Part shown: positions 1 to 9,753 of the stretch, one piece after another
Position numbering within the stretch: position 1 is the first letter of the stretch
How the letters are laid out: each line of letters starts with the position of its first letter
Source: Symbiodinium natans
Lineage: Eukaryota > Sar > Dinophyceae > Suessiales > Symbiodiniaceae
Assembly (NCBI GenBank): GCA_905221605.1
Contig: CAJNDS010002002.1
Location: forward strand, 188,001 to 252,000
DNA: 64,000 bases
Direction: 5' to 3'
Program-made: the position numbers and the translations under genes
The notes under the pieces: model-generated
Told to the model about the DNA's origin: nothing
The model's input: the letters and a program-made list of their open reading frames with translations, nothing else
Database searches by the model: none

Positions 1-1
1 C

Positions 2-1852
2 TTTCTTCGTCGAAAACTTGCACTGATGAAAGCAGAGATCCTTTCCAAAAAGTTGGAACAAGACGAAAGCAAACTTCACTCAGCGATGCCATCGTGGATG
101 CAGACCGTGATGCAAGGCAAGAGGATCCTACTTCTGGAGTCTTTGCTGCGACAGCACAATTTCGATGACATGGAGGCAATCGAGCTTTTGAAGTCGGGGG
201 TGAAGTTGTCGGGTGTGTCCGAATGCCCTGCTGCCTTTGATGTCAAAGTGAAACCTGCCACGTCTACCGAAGCGGAGCTCCGTCAAGTCGCTCCCTTGAA
301 ACGGGCAGCGCTACTTTTGGAAAATCGGGCTTCCGATCCCGAGCTAGAACGCGATCTGCTGAAGGTGACCATGGACGAAGCGAAGGCTGGATGGCTTCAG
401 GGGCCTTTCAGCAGTGAAACGGAAGTTTCTGAGCATCTGGGGAGAACAGATTGGAGTTTGATGCGAAGGTTTGGCGTTCGACAAGGAGGCAAACTGAGAC
501 CGATTGACGATGCCTGCGATTCCGACTTGAACTGCACTTTCACCAGCACCATGAAGCTAAAGTTACAGGACGGCGACTTCTGCATCTCTTTGGCCATGGA
601 AATCGCAAAGCGCGTGATGGGAAAGCCGGGAGTCGTTCCCAGAGAGTGGAGTGGCCGATGCCTTGATCTAAGTGGTGCTTACAAACAGATGGCAGTCTGT
701 GAGCAACATCGGAGCTTGTGCGTTCTGCTTCTGCGTGATGCCGATGGCCGCCCAATCTTTTTCATTTCTTCAGCATTGGTTTTTGGGGCCTCTGCTTCAG
801 TCTATGCCTTCTTAAGAATAGCTCGGGCCTTGAGCTTCTTACTGAACGTCGTGCTGGAGATCCCTCATGCAAACTTCTTCGACGACTATCCAATCCTTGT
901 GCCTTCGGAAGATGCTGAACAGGTGGGCCTCCTATGCACGAAGTTTTTGCACTTGCTTGGTTGGAAACATGCCGAAATTGGAGAGGGTCACAAAGGCCTC
1001 CCCTTTGCGAAGTCCTTTGACGTGCTGGGCTTGCATCTCGACATCTCTTGCATATCTTCGGGAACCTTGACAGTGGCTAACAAGCTTGGCCGGGTTGACC
1101 GACTCCTTGAGCGCCTTCGTGAGATCAAGCAGTCAGCAGTCCTTAGCCGCCACGAGGGCCAAGTCCTGCTGGGCCTCCTGCGGTACGCAGCTGGGTTCTT
1201 CGGGGGCCGGACTTTGCGTTATGTTTGTGAAGATTTGAACGCCATAGTGCATCATGGACATCACCCTTCTCCTGTTGCGGTTAGACTGCTATGTCAACGC
1301 GCTATAACTGCACTGGAGTCGTCGAGGCCCCTACAGCTCAAAGCAGATATGCCGAGTTCTCCGGTGCATCTCTTTACAGATGGCAGCTGGGAAAAAGGTG
1401 TAGCCGGAGTTGGGGCTGTGCTTTTCGACGCGCACGATGGTTCGGCAGAGGTCTTTGGAGGCGAGATGCCAAAGGACATGGTAGAATCGCTCCTACAGAC
1501 CGACGGTGACCACTTGATTGGACAAATCGAAACCTACGCTGTCGTGGCCATGCGGATACACTTGGCCCATCGCCTTTCAGGACGTCGAGTGATCATCTGG
1601 ACAGACAATGAAGGTTGTCGATTCGGGCTCATTAAAGGCCGTTCGAAGTCCCACACGATGGACACCTTGATCAGAAGCTTCGCCGCTGCTGAGGATGCCG
1701 ATCCAAGTCATACCTGGATATGTCGTGTGCCGAGTTACTCGAACATCGCTGATGGGCCTTCTCGGGGAAAGCCTGAGGAGGCTCTGAAGATTTCAGGAGC
1801 TGTCGCATGTCAGTCTTTTCCATGGATTCGGCAAGCATTCGAAACTACCTGA
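2..1852 (+). CDS. RT-RNase H half of YR retrotransposon E1, upstream copy (5' part outside window)
   Basis: This is the C-terminal 616 residues of the E1 polyprotein; the frame is open to the left window edge, so it is truncated only by the window. It should copy element RNA into DNA. The reverse transcriptase shows DLSGAY (first catalytic Asp) and FFDD in place of YxDD, about 70 residues apart. The RNase H shows TDGSW, an ETYA glutamate, WTDN and a terminal NIADGPSRG, the set typical of DIRS-type elements. It corresponds base for base to 11575-13425 of the complete copy. Comparing by eye, I found a single difference, C at 586 versus T at 12159, and it is synonymous. The stop is followed after 15 bp by the element's terminal repeats. 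Domain assignment is by motif; copy identity is seen directly. Confidence 0.93.
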   Translation, partial: FLRRKLALMKAEILSKKLEQDESKLHSAMPSWMQTVMQGKRILLLESLLRQHNFDDMEAIELLKSGVKLSGVSECPAAFDVKVKPATSTEAELRQVAPLKRAALLLENRASDPELERDLLKVTMDEAKAGWLQGPFSSETEVSEHLGRTDWSLMRRFGVRQGGKLRPIDDACDSDLNCTFTSTMKLKLQDGDFCISLAMEIAKRVMGKPGVVPREWSGRCLDLSGAYKQMAVCEQHRSLCVLLLRDADGRPIFFISSALVFGASASVYAFLRIARALSFLLNVVLEIPHANFFDDYPILVPSEDAEQVGLLCTKFLHLLGWKHAEIGEGHKGLPFAKSFDVLGLHLDISCISSGTLTVANKLGRVDRLLERLREIKQSAVLSRHEGQVLLGLLRYAAGFFGGRTLRYVCEDLNAIVHHGHHPSPVAVRLLCQRAITALESSRPLQLKADMPSSPVHLFTDGSWEKGVAGVGAVLFDAHDGSAEVFGGEMPKDMVESLLQTDGDHLIGQIETYAVVAMRIHLAHRLSGRRVIIWTDNEGCRFGLIKGRSKSHTMDTLIRSFAAAEDADPSHTWICRVPSYSNIADGPSRGKPEEALKISGAVACQSFPWIRQAFETT

Positions 1853-1867
1853 TAGCTCTCTTAAAAA

Positions 1868-2139
1868 GGGGGCATTTCGGGAGAGCAGGAAATCGCGAAA
1901 CCTGATCGCATCCTGTGCATGCTTGCCCCACGACTGAAGAAAAAGCGCGTCAGTGTAACTGGATGAATCTTTAACACATATATGGGATTAGGTTTCACAT
2001 GTGTACATAGAAGATGAAATTATTTTCGTGATCTCACAAGATAGACCTTTGCGATGAAGCTTATTCCAATCATGAGGAAGAAATCTCAAGCAGATTGAGT
2101 TCCTATTCTTTCATACAAAACCCCAACTTTTGTGAGAGG
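1868..2139 (+). repeat. E1 split direct repeat, B1 (upstream copy)
   Basis: A 272-bp repeat beginning GGGGGCATTTCGGGAG and ending GTGAGAGG. It recurs at 2422-2693, 13441-13712 and 13995-14265 with no difference that I can see. It lies just after the RT-RNase H stop codon and abuts A2, so the B1/A2 junction reproduces the joint expected when the two element ends are circularised. Confidence 0.93.
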
Positions 2140-2391
2140 GAAAATTTCAGCTCGCCTGACATTTCTCTCTCAAACTAAAGTTGTAGTGCTCTTCCTTCGA
2201 GCACGGGGTTTTTAATAATCCTTTTTGCGACCTTTTTGAGTTGCGGAAAGTGTTTCGAGTTTTAAACGAATTTTCCTCAGCATCATGAACGTTATTTTTA
2301 GCCATGTGACTTGCTGCATGCTTGAATCAACAGTTGGCCCGTTCATGTTCACAGCTGCTCGAGCTCGGGCTGAGAGAAAATTTTTGTCCCT
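2139..2391 (+). repeat. E1 split direct repeat, A2 (upstream copy)
   Basis: A 253-bp repeat beginning GGAAAATTTCAGCTCGCC and ending ATTTTTGTCCCT. The same sequence is the left terminus of the complete E1 at 5158-5410 and recurs at 13712-13964. It is followed by a 30-bp linker before B2. Confidence 0.93.
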
Positions 2392-2421
2392 CCCACCCAC
2401 CCGTATCAATCTTGGGTATGG

Positions 2422-2693
2422 GGGGGCATTTCGGGAGAGCAGGAAATCGCGAAACCTGATCGCATCCTGTGCATGCTTGCCCCACGACTGAAGAAAAAGC
2501 GCGTCAGTGTAACTGGATGAATCTTTAACACATATATGGGATTAGGTTTCACATGTGTACATAGAAGATGAAATTATTTTCGTGATCTCACAAGATAGAC
2601 CTTTGCGATGAAGCTTATTCCAATCATGAGGAAGAAATCTCAAGCAGATTGAGTTCCTATTCTTTCATACAAAACCCCAACTTTTGTGAGAGG
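2422..2693 (+). repeat. E1 split direct repeat, B2; 3' terminus of upstream copy
   Basis: Second copy of B and the right end of the upstream E1. Element identity stops at 2693 (GTGAGAGG), and unrelated sequence (TGCATTTGTTTGG) follows. The complete copy's B2 stops at the same internal base and is followed by different flanking DNA, which defines the terminus. Confidence 0.9.
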
Positions 2694-3100
2694 TGCATTT
2701 GTTTGGCAACCTAACGACAAATGACAGACGTATGTGCATCGAGATGCAGTGCAGTGTTGGAGAATCGTTTTGGGACTTGTTTTTCTGTGCAAGCTTGATC
2801 ACACGACCTAGGTCGTGTTTTCGATTCTGAGCCGAAAGCTCGAGCCAGAAGTGCTCTCATGAGAAGTATAGAGCCCAAGAGGGCCGGCCGAGAAGGGCCG
2901 TGCAGCCACGTGACGTGTATCAACACGGAAAGGAAGGATCAGCACCGCAGAGTATCGGTGGTAGACACAGATGTGGTCATTGCAGCAAGTGTTCGTGCAT
3001 TATTTGTTTTTCTTTGGCCCAAAACCTTAGTTCGTGGCGAGACTCGCCGGGGCATTTTTGTGCAGGAGCACGGAACCTGTGACACGAAGGCAGGTGCCTG
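2694..3100. other. Non-coding stretch between E1 copy and RS-rich ORF
   Basis: No supported gene. Short overlapping reading frames on both strands show no motif. It contains an 18-bp near-palindrome around 2803-2820 (ACACGACCTAGGTCGTGT). It probably belongs to E2's 5' region or to the upstream E1 insertion site. Confidence 0.5.
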
Positions 3101-4411
3101 GTGGGTCAGATGTACCCATGGCCTTTGATGCCTCCTTTTGGCACGGATTCCCGGGGCAGACGCCGTAGGCGCCGTAGCAGCTCAGACTCGCGCTCAAGAG
3201 AGCGAACGAGAGATCGTTCAAGGGGTCGGCGTGGGTCCAGGAGGACGGAACGCAGCCGTGGGAGCACCCCGCCCCGCCGCGAAACGGCGCCACCACCCAT
3301 GCCACCACCACCCGCGTTGCCTATGGCAAGCCCAGGGCATGTATGGCAACAGGTGCCGGTGATGCAGCAACCGGCCTTGATCGGACCAGGGGGCAATGTG
3401 CAAGAGACACCCTCCAGTTGGAGAGACAGTTGGAAGTCTCAGTCTCAATGGAAGAAACCCCAACGGCCATGGAACAAGTGGCAGAGTGAGAATTGGAAGA
3501 AAAGCAAGCCTCAGGAGAGGCCTGCTGCGAGTTATGATGTTAAGGAGGCCACACCTGAGGAAATCAAGGCGGCCGAAGCCCGAAAGGCAGCTGCCGATAA
3601 GGCAGGACAAGAGGAGCTCTCCCTGGAAGATGAAGAAGCTGATGATGGGGAATACCTCAAAGCCCTATGGGAGTCGGCCAACACGGCAGCTTGGGCTGCC
3701 ACGGATCGACCCCTCAGCGCACGGGAGTTGGTCGAGAAGGGGCAGCTTGAGCCCTGGTGGAAGTACCCGTGGAACAAGATCCCGGCCCAATTTGCCGAGG
3801 CCTCGGAGTACAAGCCCCATATGTCCCACCTTTCGGTGCCTGATGCAGTTGCTGGCAGAATGGCCACGATTATGGGGGCCTTCCGGCATTACGGACGTCC
3901 CTTGGAGGGCGATGGTGATCTTGCCCAAAAGGTTGGGCCGGAGATGTTCACTTTTGATGTCCCGGGCCAGAACGTTTTGTTCGTGGGATGCAACATCAAG
4001 GGGCCGAGCTTTGTCCATGATCCCAACTATGCCAACCAGGCCACGATGTGTCATGGCACAAGTTTTGCCTCGGTGATTGGCGTGGCCCAATGTGGAGAAA
4101 TCACTGTGGGGGACAATCGTGAAGACGGTTTCCCGGCTTATGGATTTTCTGCTCGGGGTGCCCTCGTGGGGTACTCGAAAGATTCCATGGTGGCTGCTGT
4201 GAAGAAGACAGCGAGCCGGGCTAAGTCCCTCGGAGGGGCTATGTTGGTGGTGGAAGCTGAGCTCCCGGGTCCCACTCCTCAGGTGGAAGGTGGGCACGAT
4301 TACCTCCACTCGGCATGCCGAGACTCGGGCTCGGTACGCTCGGGTGAGCATTTTCTGCTCTCGCCCAAGCATGTTGTGCTTCGCGGCATAGCAGTGGGGT
4401 GGCCTCGCTGA
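3101..4411 (+). CDS. RS-rich protein with C-terminal ADP-ribosyltransferase-like region
   Basis: 436 residues; not a protein I recognise by name. Residues about 15-60 are strongly basic with RS, RD and RE dipeptides, followed by a Pro-rich and Met-rich stretch, like RS domains of RNA-binding proteins. A charged Ala/Glu/Lys segment follows (about 145-190). The C-terminal 130 residues contain a CHGTSF motif (H318-G319-T320), a later GYSKD (Y358), and a final strand-like PKHVVLRGIAV. The order HGT, Tyr, then a closing beta strand resembles the H-Y-x core of PARP/Tpt1-type ADP-ribosyltransferase folds; this is inference, and the third catalytic residue is unclear. It lies 205 bp before the E2 recombinase on the same strand and may be an accessory ORF of E2. 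Start at 3101 is the first ATG of the long frame. Confidence 0.5.
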   Translation: MGQMYPWPLMPPFGTDSRGRRRRRRSSSDSRSRERTRDRSRGRRGSRRTERSRGSTPPRRETAPPPMPPPPALPMASPGHVWQQVPVMQQPALIGPGGNVQETPSSWRDSWKSQSQWKKPQRPWNKWQSENWKKSKPQERPAASYDVKEATPEEIKAAEARKAAADKAGQEELSLEDEEADDGEYLKALWESANTAAWAATDRPLSARELVEKGQLEPWWKYPWNKIPAQFAEASEYKPHMSHLSVPDAVAGRMATIMGAFRHYGRPLEGDGDLAQKVGPEMFTFDVPGQNVLFVGCNIKGPSFVHDPNYANQATMCHGTSFASVIGVAQCGEITVGDNREDGFPAYGFSARGALVGYSKDSMVAAVKKTASRAKSLGGAMLVVEAELPGPTPQVEGGHDYLHSACRDSGSVRSGEHFLLSPKHVVLRGIAVGWPR

Positions 4412-4615
4412 CAGGGTGAGCCGGACCCTTAGTATGAACAGCACAGGATGCAGCGATCAGGCAGATCGGAAACAATTCATTTTGCACATGTGAGTGTTTG
4501 CACACGTGAGTGTTGTGTCGCTGCACATGCATCCAATGCGCCAGCAGGGATAACTCACTTTGTTGTTTTGTGATGGATCGGCTCAGTATTCATGTAGCAT
4601 CTGGGGACTGGCTGA

Positions 4616-5157
4616 TTGGTATTCCTCGTCATGTCCGGTCGAGACCCCAGCTCCAGCGAGGCTGAATTGTTCTTTCGTAACCAGATCCATGCACGATCAG
4701 CTTTGCCCAGCCAGCCTTGGGAACAGCCTAGCATGTTGTGCATTTTTGACCCGATGAAGGCGATGTTCCCTCAAGGGTTGGGCGTGCCTTACCAGGGCGG
4801 GAGAACACAACCGATGACTGCCTTAACAGCTGGCACGCAGTCTTCGACAAGTATAGCAGATACAGCAACGTCGCATTGCCAGGCCTGGACTCGTGCAGTT
4901 AAGGCCCGTCGGGGAGCGAGCTCGCGAGACCGTCAGCACGAAGCTTATCAGAAGGTTTTGCTCTTGCTCCAATCCTTTGCTAGTTTCTTTGACTTGTGTA
5001 CTCTCATGGAAGATGATACAGAGACTGGTCAGGACTCATTGCAGGCGATTCTGGCTGGCAAATCCCCAGCCACAGTTTTGAAGCATGTGGGGCCAATTCG
5101 CACATTTTGTGAATGGCTGGTAAAGTCAGGGAACCTTCCTCCTTTTCCTGAAAAGGT
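4616..5157 (+). pseudogene. E2 tyrosine recombinase, N-terminal part, cut off by E1 insertion
   Basis: About 180 codons up to the E1 boundary; the frame then runs 40 nt into E1 repeat A1 and stops. The last part (AILAGKSPATVLKHVGPIR, then FCEWLVKSG) resembles the helical core-binding domain that precedes the catalytic domain of tyrosine recombinases. Its continuation is at 14266-15460. The break falls after the second base of a valine codon at 5157, and the frame is kept on the other side of the insert. The likely start is either 4616 or the next ATG at 4631, which opens MSGRDPSSSEAE. Intact before E1 inserted; now probably non-functional unless E1 excises. Confidence 0.8.
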
Positions 5158-5410
5158 GGAAAATTTCAGCTCGCCTGACATTTCTCTCTCAAACTAAAGT
5201 TGTAGTGCTCTTCCTTCGAGCACGGGGTTTTTAATAATCCTTTTTGCGACCTTTTTGAGTTGCGGAAAGTGTTTCGAGTTTTAAACGAATTTTCCTCAGC
5301 ATCATGAACGTTATTTTTAGCCATGTGACTTGCTGCATGCTTGAATCAACAGTTGGCCCGTTCATGTTCACAGCTGCTCGAGCTCGGGCTGAGAGAAAAT
5401 TTTTGTCCCT
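5158..5410 (+). repeat. E1 split direct repeat, A1; 5' terminus of complete copy
   Basis: A 253-bp left terminal repeat, identical by eye to 2139-2391 and 13712-13964. The base before it (T at 5157) belongs to the interrupted E2 recombinase. It probably carries the element's promoter, but no motif proves this. Confidence 0.93.
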
Positions 5411-5842
5411 TTTGAGCCTCCGCTAATCCTGTAAGGGTGCCGTGCTAGAGGTTCGAGGTGCTATTGGTCTCCCCTTAGGGGTCGTGCAAGCCGAGAGCCT
5501 GTGAGCTCTCGGCGGATGGATAGCGAGTCGAGCTCTACGAGCAGCTCTCTCAGTTGGGACTGGCCTGTTGTGCCGCCAGCCCCCGTTTTCCAGGCGGTTT
5601 GCATCCGGCCTCGGTCCTTTCATACTGCTTCACTTCAGCGTCAGCTAAACGCTCCTCCCAGTCTCTTTTCATACGTCCTCGAGAGCTCTTTCTGTGGTGT
5701 GTTGGTCAGTACCAGAGAAGGATCCAGGATCCTTTTGTTTCTCAACCCTCCTCATTGGCTTGCTCTTGCCTGCACCGGCCCCCGCCCGCATACGTGTGTT
5801 CGCCTTCTTCTTCAGCTGTCCAACTAAGGTGCCGCTTGCAAC
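5411..5842 (+). other. E1 leader between A1 and recombinase gene
   Basis: 432 bp without a supported gene. Overlapping short frames occur on both strands. It is pyrimidine-rich toward the recombinase start. Presumably the 5' untranslated leader of E1 RNA. Confidence 0.5.
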
Positions 5843-8083
5843 ATGTCGAATCCTTCCTCCGAACCCGATAATCTCGACCCTTGGCTCTTGTTCAGCCCCG
5901 CAGGTGTGGTCGACCAGACCGAGTGTGACTTGCGTGCCGCTGATGAGCAAGCCCAGTCTTTCGTTCGTTCTCTTCAGGGCTCTTTCCAAGGGGGTGAGTC
6001 GGGAGCCCTTGAAGATACTGAGGCTTTGGAGAGTCGCAACTGGGTCAACTGCACTAGGCCTTTTCAGGGTTTGCCCGGGGTTCCAGGGGACGACGAGGGT
6101 TGGGTCGACCCAGGCTGGGTTCAGGGCAGAGAGCCTGTATTCGGCACACGCATACCGCCTTCGTCGTGTGCACCTACTTCAATTTCTGAAGCTGCTTGGT
6201 ATGACGCCTGTCGTGACTTGGAGACAGACGATTTCTTGAGTGCCACCTTGCGTGTGGCAAACCATTCTTTTCAAGAATCCGATGACGCTTCGCTTCTGGT
6301 CCCTCTTCCAGATGACCGAATCTTGGGTGATTTCCAGCGTGCAGCTGTAGAGGCTACTTCACAACAGCGTTTTGAGAGCAGGCCGAGATTTTCATGGGAA
6401 ACATCTTCGTCTTTGCGTTTTTCCTGGGAGAGAGGAACGAGTCCTTTGCAAGTTATTGGTGCAATTGATTTTCTTGATCCAGAGGAATCCGATGACGAAG
6501 CAAAACGAAGGTGTGTGCCACCCACGACGGTTAAGTTCCTGAAACGCATCACAGTGGAGCGGTCGGAGGAAGACATCCGAACGGCTGCTCTTAAGAAGAT
6601 GAGGCTGGTCATCTTGTGGGATCCAGAGGTGAGTAGCTTGGGAAGGTCTTTGCTGTCGTTGCTCGGGGCAGATGTAAACGAGGAGGCCATCAAGAAGTCT
6701 TTTTCGGATGCCTTCAGAACTAAAGCTTCCAGGACAATCTCAAAGCGAGGTGGGTCCCTCCTGAGGTATTTTTCCTGGTGCACAACAGAGAGCATAGACA
6801 GCCCTCTTGCAGTCGATGAGCCGACCATATACATGTATGCAAACTTCTTGCGTGACTCAGGAGCCAGGCCGACCAGCATGACGCATTTTGTGGAAGGCCT
6901 TCGCTTTGTGCACGGGGTCGCCAAGTTGCTGCACATGGAGCCTGAAACAGTCCTCTCCAGCCGGGTGCTTGGCATAAGCCGGGACCTACATTTGATGAAG
7001 CGTCCTCTGCAACAGAAACCTGAACTGACGGTTCCCATGTTGATGGCATTGGAAGCATTCTGTGTGGAAACTGGACCAGTACTTGCGTGCATTTGTGGAC
7101 AGCTGCTGTTTTGTGCGCATTCGGCTGACAGATGGAGCGATTCTCAGAACCTCAAGGAGATTTCAATTCAGGAGTCCGACGGCGTGATCTTAGTTGTTGC
7201 ATCAGGCTTGACATCCAAGACGACTGTCTCTAAGGAGGCAAAAACCCGGCTGCTTCCCTACGCAGCCCTCGGCTGTGGGTTGTCTGGCAACAATTGGGCG
7301 AAAGCTTGGCTGAAGGCTCGTGAACATGAAGGCCTCTCCCTTGAGAACTTTGCGCTGCCGTCACGCCTCGAGAGCCAAAACCGCTGGAGCTCTGTTCAGA
7401 TGGGGAGCGTCGAGGCGACCAGCTACCTGCAGGACTTTCTGATTTTGAAGGGAATCGATCAAGACCAAGCCATGCAGAGGGCGACGCATTCGTTGAAGGC
7501 CACTTTGACATCTTGGGCGGGCCGCTGCCCTCGCCCAAAATTCAGTGGAGCGGAAAAGCGCCTTCTTGGACACCACATTGCTCCAAAGGAGAAATCACCG
7601 GCGACCTACGCCCGGCAGCAGTACACCCTTTTGTACGGGCGAGTCATGGCGATGTTCGAAGCCATCCGCGCGGGAGACTATGACCCTGACTTGTCTGACG
7701 TTGATCGGGTGGTGCAAGTGGCTGCAGCGGAGCGACCAGGTGCCGCCCAGGACGTCATTGCTCCGGAACCCGAGGCGCCTGTGCCACGACACGATTTTGA
7801 CGAGTTCGAGGACCCCCCGTCTTCACAGAGCTCTGAAGCTTCTGAGGCTCCAGGCCGCGGTGGAGGAGGCTTACAGAGGGCCCCTTTTGGGCCGAATGTT
7901 TCTGAAGATTCTCTTGTAGTGCACACAGTGTCCGGCATAACGCATTGTTTGAAGGATCAAGCCAACTTGTGGTGTGGCCGACCTCTCTCGAGGAACCATA
8001 TTCCTTTCCGTGAAGCGGGGGTCTATTTTGAGGACCCTGACCCCTGTAAACAATGCCGGCACATTTTGGAGGCTGCAGAGTGA
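5843..8083 (+). CDS. E1 tyrosine recombinase (YR integrase) with C-terminal Cys cluster
   Basis: 746 residues. It should integrate the circular E1 cDNA by strand exchange using an active-site tyrosine. The first 210 residues are acidic and unrecognised. A helical core-binding domain lies at about 250-400. Catalytic-domain signatures follow: SADRWSD (R430), HSLKAT (H549, with Lys in place of the usual Arg at K552), LLGHH (H577-H578), and a Tyr-rich segment with candidates Y589, Y594 and Y598. H-x-x-K followed by LGHH and Tyr is typical of DIRS/Ngaro-type YR proteins. The C-terminus has a WCGRPL ... PCKQCRHI cysteine cluster, matched in E2's recombinase, so probably a metal-binding tail. It is the first gene of E1; Gag follows after 392 bp. 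Start chosen at the first ATG (MSNPSSEPDN). Confidence 0.85.
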   Translation: MSNPSSEPDNLDPWLLFSPAGVVDQTECDLRAADEQAQSFVRSLQGSFQGGESGALEDTEALESRNWVNCTRPFQGLPGVPGDDEGWVDPGWVQGREPVFGTRIPPSSCAPTSISEAAWYDACRDLETDDFLSATLRVANHSFQESDDASLLVPLPDDRILGDFQRAAVEATSQQRFESRPRFSWETSSSLRFSWERGTSPLQVIGAIDFLDPEESDDEAKRRCVPPTTVKFLKRITVERSEEDIRTAALKKMRLVILWDPEVSSLGRSLLSLLGADVNEEAIKKSFSDAFRTKASRTISKRGGSLLRYFSWCTTESIDSPLAVDEPTIYMYANFLRDSGARPTSMTHFVEGLRFVHGVAKLLHMEPETVLSSRVLGISRDLHLMKRPLQQKPELTVPMLMALEAFCVETGPVLACICGQLLFCAHSADRWSDSQNLKEISIQESDGVILVVASGLTSKTTVSKEAKTRLLPYAALGCGLSGNNWAKAWLKAREHEGLSLENFALPSRLESQNRWSSVQMGSVEATSYLQDFLILKGIDQDQAMQRATHSLKATLTSWAGRCPRPKFSGAEKRLLGHHIAPKEKSPATYARQQYTLLYGRVMAMFEAIRAGDYDPDLSDVDRVVQVAAAERPGAAQDVIAPEPEAPVPRHDFDEFEDPPSSQSSEASEAPGRGGGGLQRAPFGPNVSEDSLVVHTVSGITHCLKDQANLWCGRPLSRNHIPFREAGVYFEDPDPCKQCRHILEAAE

Positions 8084-8475
8084 CCGAAATCTTGAAGGAA
8101 AACGAGTGCATCTGTCCTTGTGAACAGCACAGACGGTACATCCTTCTGGCCAATCTCAGGCGTCGCACCGAAGTCTGACAATCGGTGATGTTGCTCCCAC
8201 TCGAACGCAAGTCGAGATCTTTGGGGAGAGCAAGTTGAGCCTACTCCAGCTGACTCGAAGCCTTTATCGAGAATCACCCAGCTGTGAGAGCCGAGGCTTC
8301 GTTCACCGTCAGAGCACTTCGGAATCACAGTCATGATAAAAGCATGGGCTTCTGCTCGGGGAAACTGCGGACACGTTTGACTGCGTTGCAATACCCATCT
8401 TACTTGTCCGAAGTCGATCTTTAGGCTTCAACCTGACAAGGAGCGAGATCGTCCCGACTTGCTAGGTGTCGAGCC
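8084..8475 (+). other. E1 spacer between recombinase and Gag-like gene
   Basis: 392 bp without a supported gene. Minus-strand frames crossing it overlap the recombinase and are judged shadows. No terminator or splice signal is evident. Confidence 0.5.
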
Positions 8476-9687
8476 ATGGCGGGGATTGCAGTGGATAGCG
8501 AGGCCTGGTTTTTGGAGCGTTGCCAGAAGGTCAAACTCAGCGAGTCCACCATTCGCATTCTTGTCGATGCGGGATTCAAGAGCTTCGGAACCTTGGCTTT
8601 TGCTGTGTCTACCACGCCGACACAATTGGATGAAGCCGATGTGAAGCGATGGATGGGAAACATTTTTCCACATGACTTCCCGCCTGATCAGTCCTCTAAG
8701 GTGAGACGTTTGATGTTTGAAGCCCAGAACCTAAGCGTGGCTGACATGAAGGCACGCGTGGAACCTGCCGCTGACACAGCTGCGGTTCGTGCTATGCCCA
8801 ATGCGGAGCGCTTGGCCCGCCAGGAGGCCTTGAAGAAGCGTGTCACGGGCCTCATTCTTTCGCCTGAAACCTTGCCAGCTCATTCCGTTGTGGACACTCT
8901 TGTCAAACAACTCGAGGATGGAGTCCTCCAGTACTTGCCAGCCTATCGCATCATCAGCCGTGCCCAGGAAGCTCAGATGTTGAAGAAAGACCAGCAAGTG
9001 GTGGTTGATGGCGAGGGGAACTTGAAGATGGCGAGCAAAGCCGAATCTGCCACTTGTGACACGCACACTGACTTAGCTCTGCGCAATGCTTGGACTCGTC
9101 GCTCGCTGGCATATGATCTCGCCGGCTTGTGCAGCTTTCAGGTGCTTGAGGAGTGGTGTCACAAATGCTTCCTTGCCTTGATGAGGCCCGTGCCCAATGG
9201 TTACTCCAAAGTAACCACTCATCAACTTATTGCTGCCGACAGGCACCTGTTCACGCTGGCTTCGCATGCGCTCCTTGGAAAACTTGCCGGCGAGCCCGGC
9301 CGTGAGAAGCCTTTGGAAACCCAGATCAAGCTTTTGTCCGAGTCGCAAGAGGTTTTGCAGTACCTTAACGCTCTCCCTACTCCTCCTCCTTCTGCCCCCT
9401 GGCCAGGCAAGCGCAAATGGGATGACCCCAAAGGCGGTGAGAAGGGCGATAAAGGGAAAGGTAAGGGGAAGGGCAAGTCGTCTAAAGGTGAGGTTCGCAA
9501 GGAGTTCACAGTGCCCGACGGCTGTGTCAGCCGCGTGAACGACAAGCCTGTCTGCTTTGCCTTCAACCAAGGAAGGTGCCGCTTTCGAGTTAACTCCAAG
9601 AACCGTTGCGGCCGTGGTTTCCACATCTGTTGGAGGGCTGGGTGTGGTGGCGACCACCCTGGCCATCTGTGCACAAAGGGGTCTTGA
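8476..9687 (+). CDS. E1 Gag-like protein with basic GK linker and zinc finger
   Basis: 403 residues. The likely role is packaging element RNA. The N-terminal 300 residues are largely helical with no named domain. A very basic Lys-Gly run at about 315-340 (KGKGKGKGK) leads into a cysteine-rich tail: CFAFNQGRC, then NRCGRGFHIC, then GCGGDHPGHLC. This fits a CCCH-type finger followed by a CCHC-like knuckle. E2's 15606-16898 protein has the same layout, including an opening VDS...FL motif and the closing CGGDHP, which supports a shared Gag function. The stop at 9687 is 66 bp before the polyprotein ATG, in a different frame, so Pol may be expressed by reinitiation or from its own RNA. Confidence 0.75.
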   Translation: MAGIAVDSEAWFLERCQKVKLSESTIRILVDAGFKSFGTLAFAVSTTPTQLDEADVKRWMGNIFPHDFPPDQSSKVRRLMFEAQNLSVADMKARVEPAADTAAVRAMPNAERLARQEALKKRVTGLILSPETLPAHSVVDTLVKQLEDGVLQYLPAYRIISRAQEAQMLKKDQQVVVDGEGNLKMASKAESATCDTHTDLALRNAWTRRSLAYDLAGLCSFQVLEEWCHKCFLALMRPVPNGYSKVTTHQLIAADRHLFTLASHALLGKLAGEPGREKPLETQIKLLSESQEVLQYLNALPTPPPSAPWPGKRKWDDPKGGEKGDKGKGKGKGKSSKGEVRKEFTVPDGCVSRVNDKPVCFAFNQGRCRFRVNSKNRCGRGFHICWRAGCGGDHPGHLCTKGS

Positions 9688-9753
9688 CTCCGGGCGGGGG
9701 GCTCCGATCTTCCCCCGGAGCCTGCGCCGCTCTCCCCGCATTGTGTCACGCAC

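Noticed and set aside
3665-4444. 259-codon minus-strand ORF
   Set aside because: Shadow of the RS/ART-like ORF on the plus strand, which has biased domain structure and a matching context.
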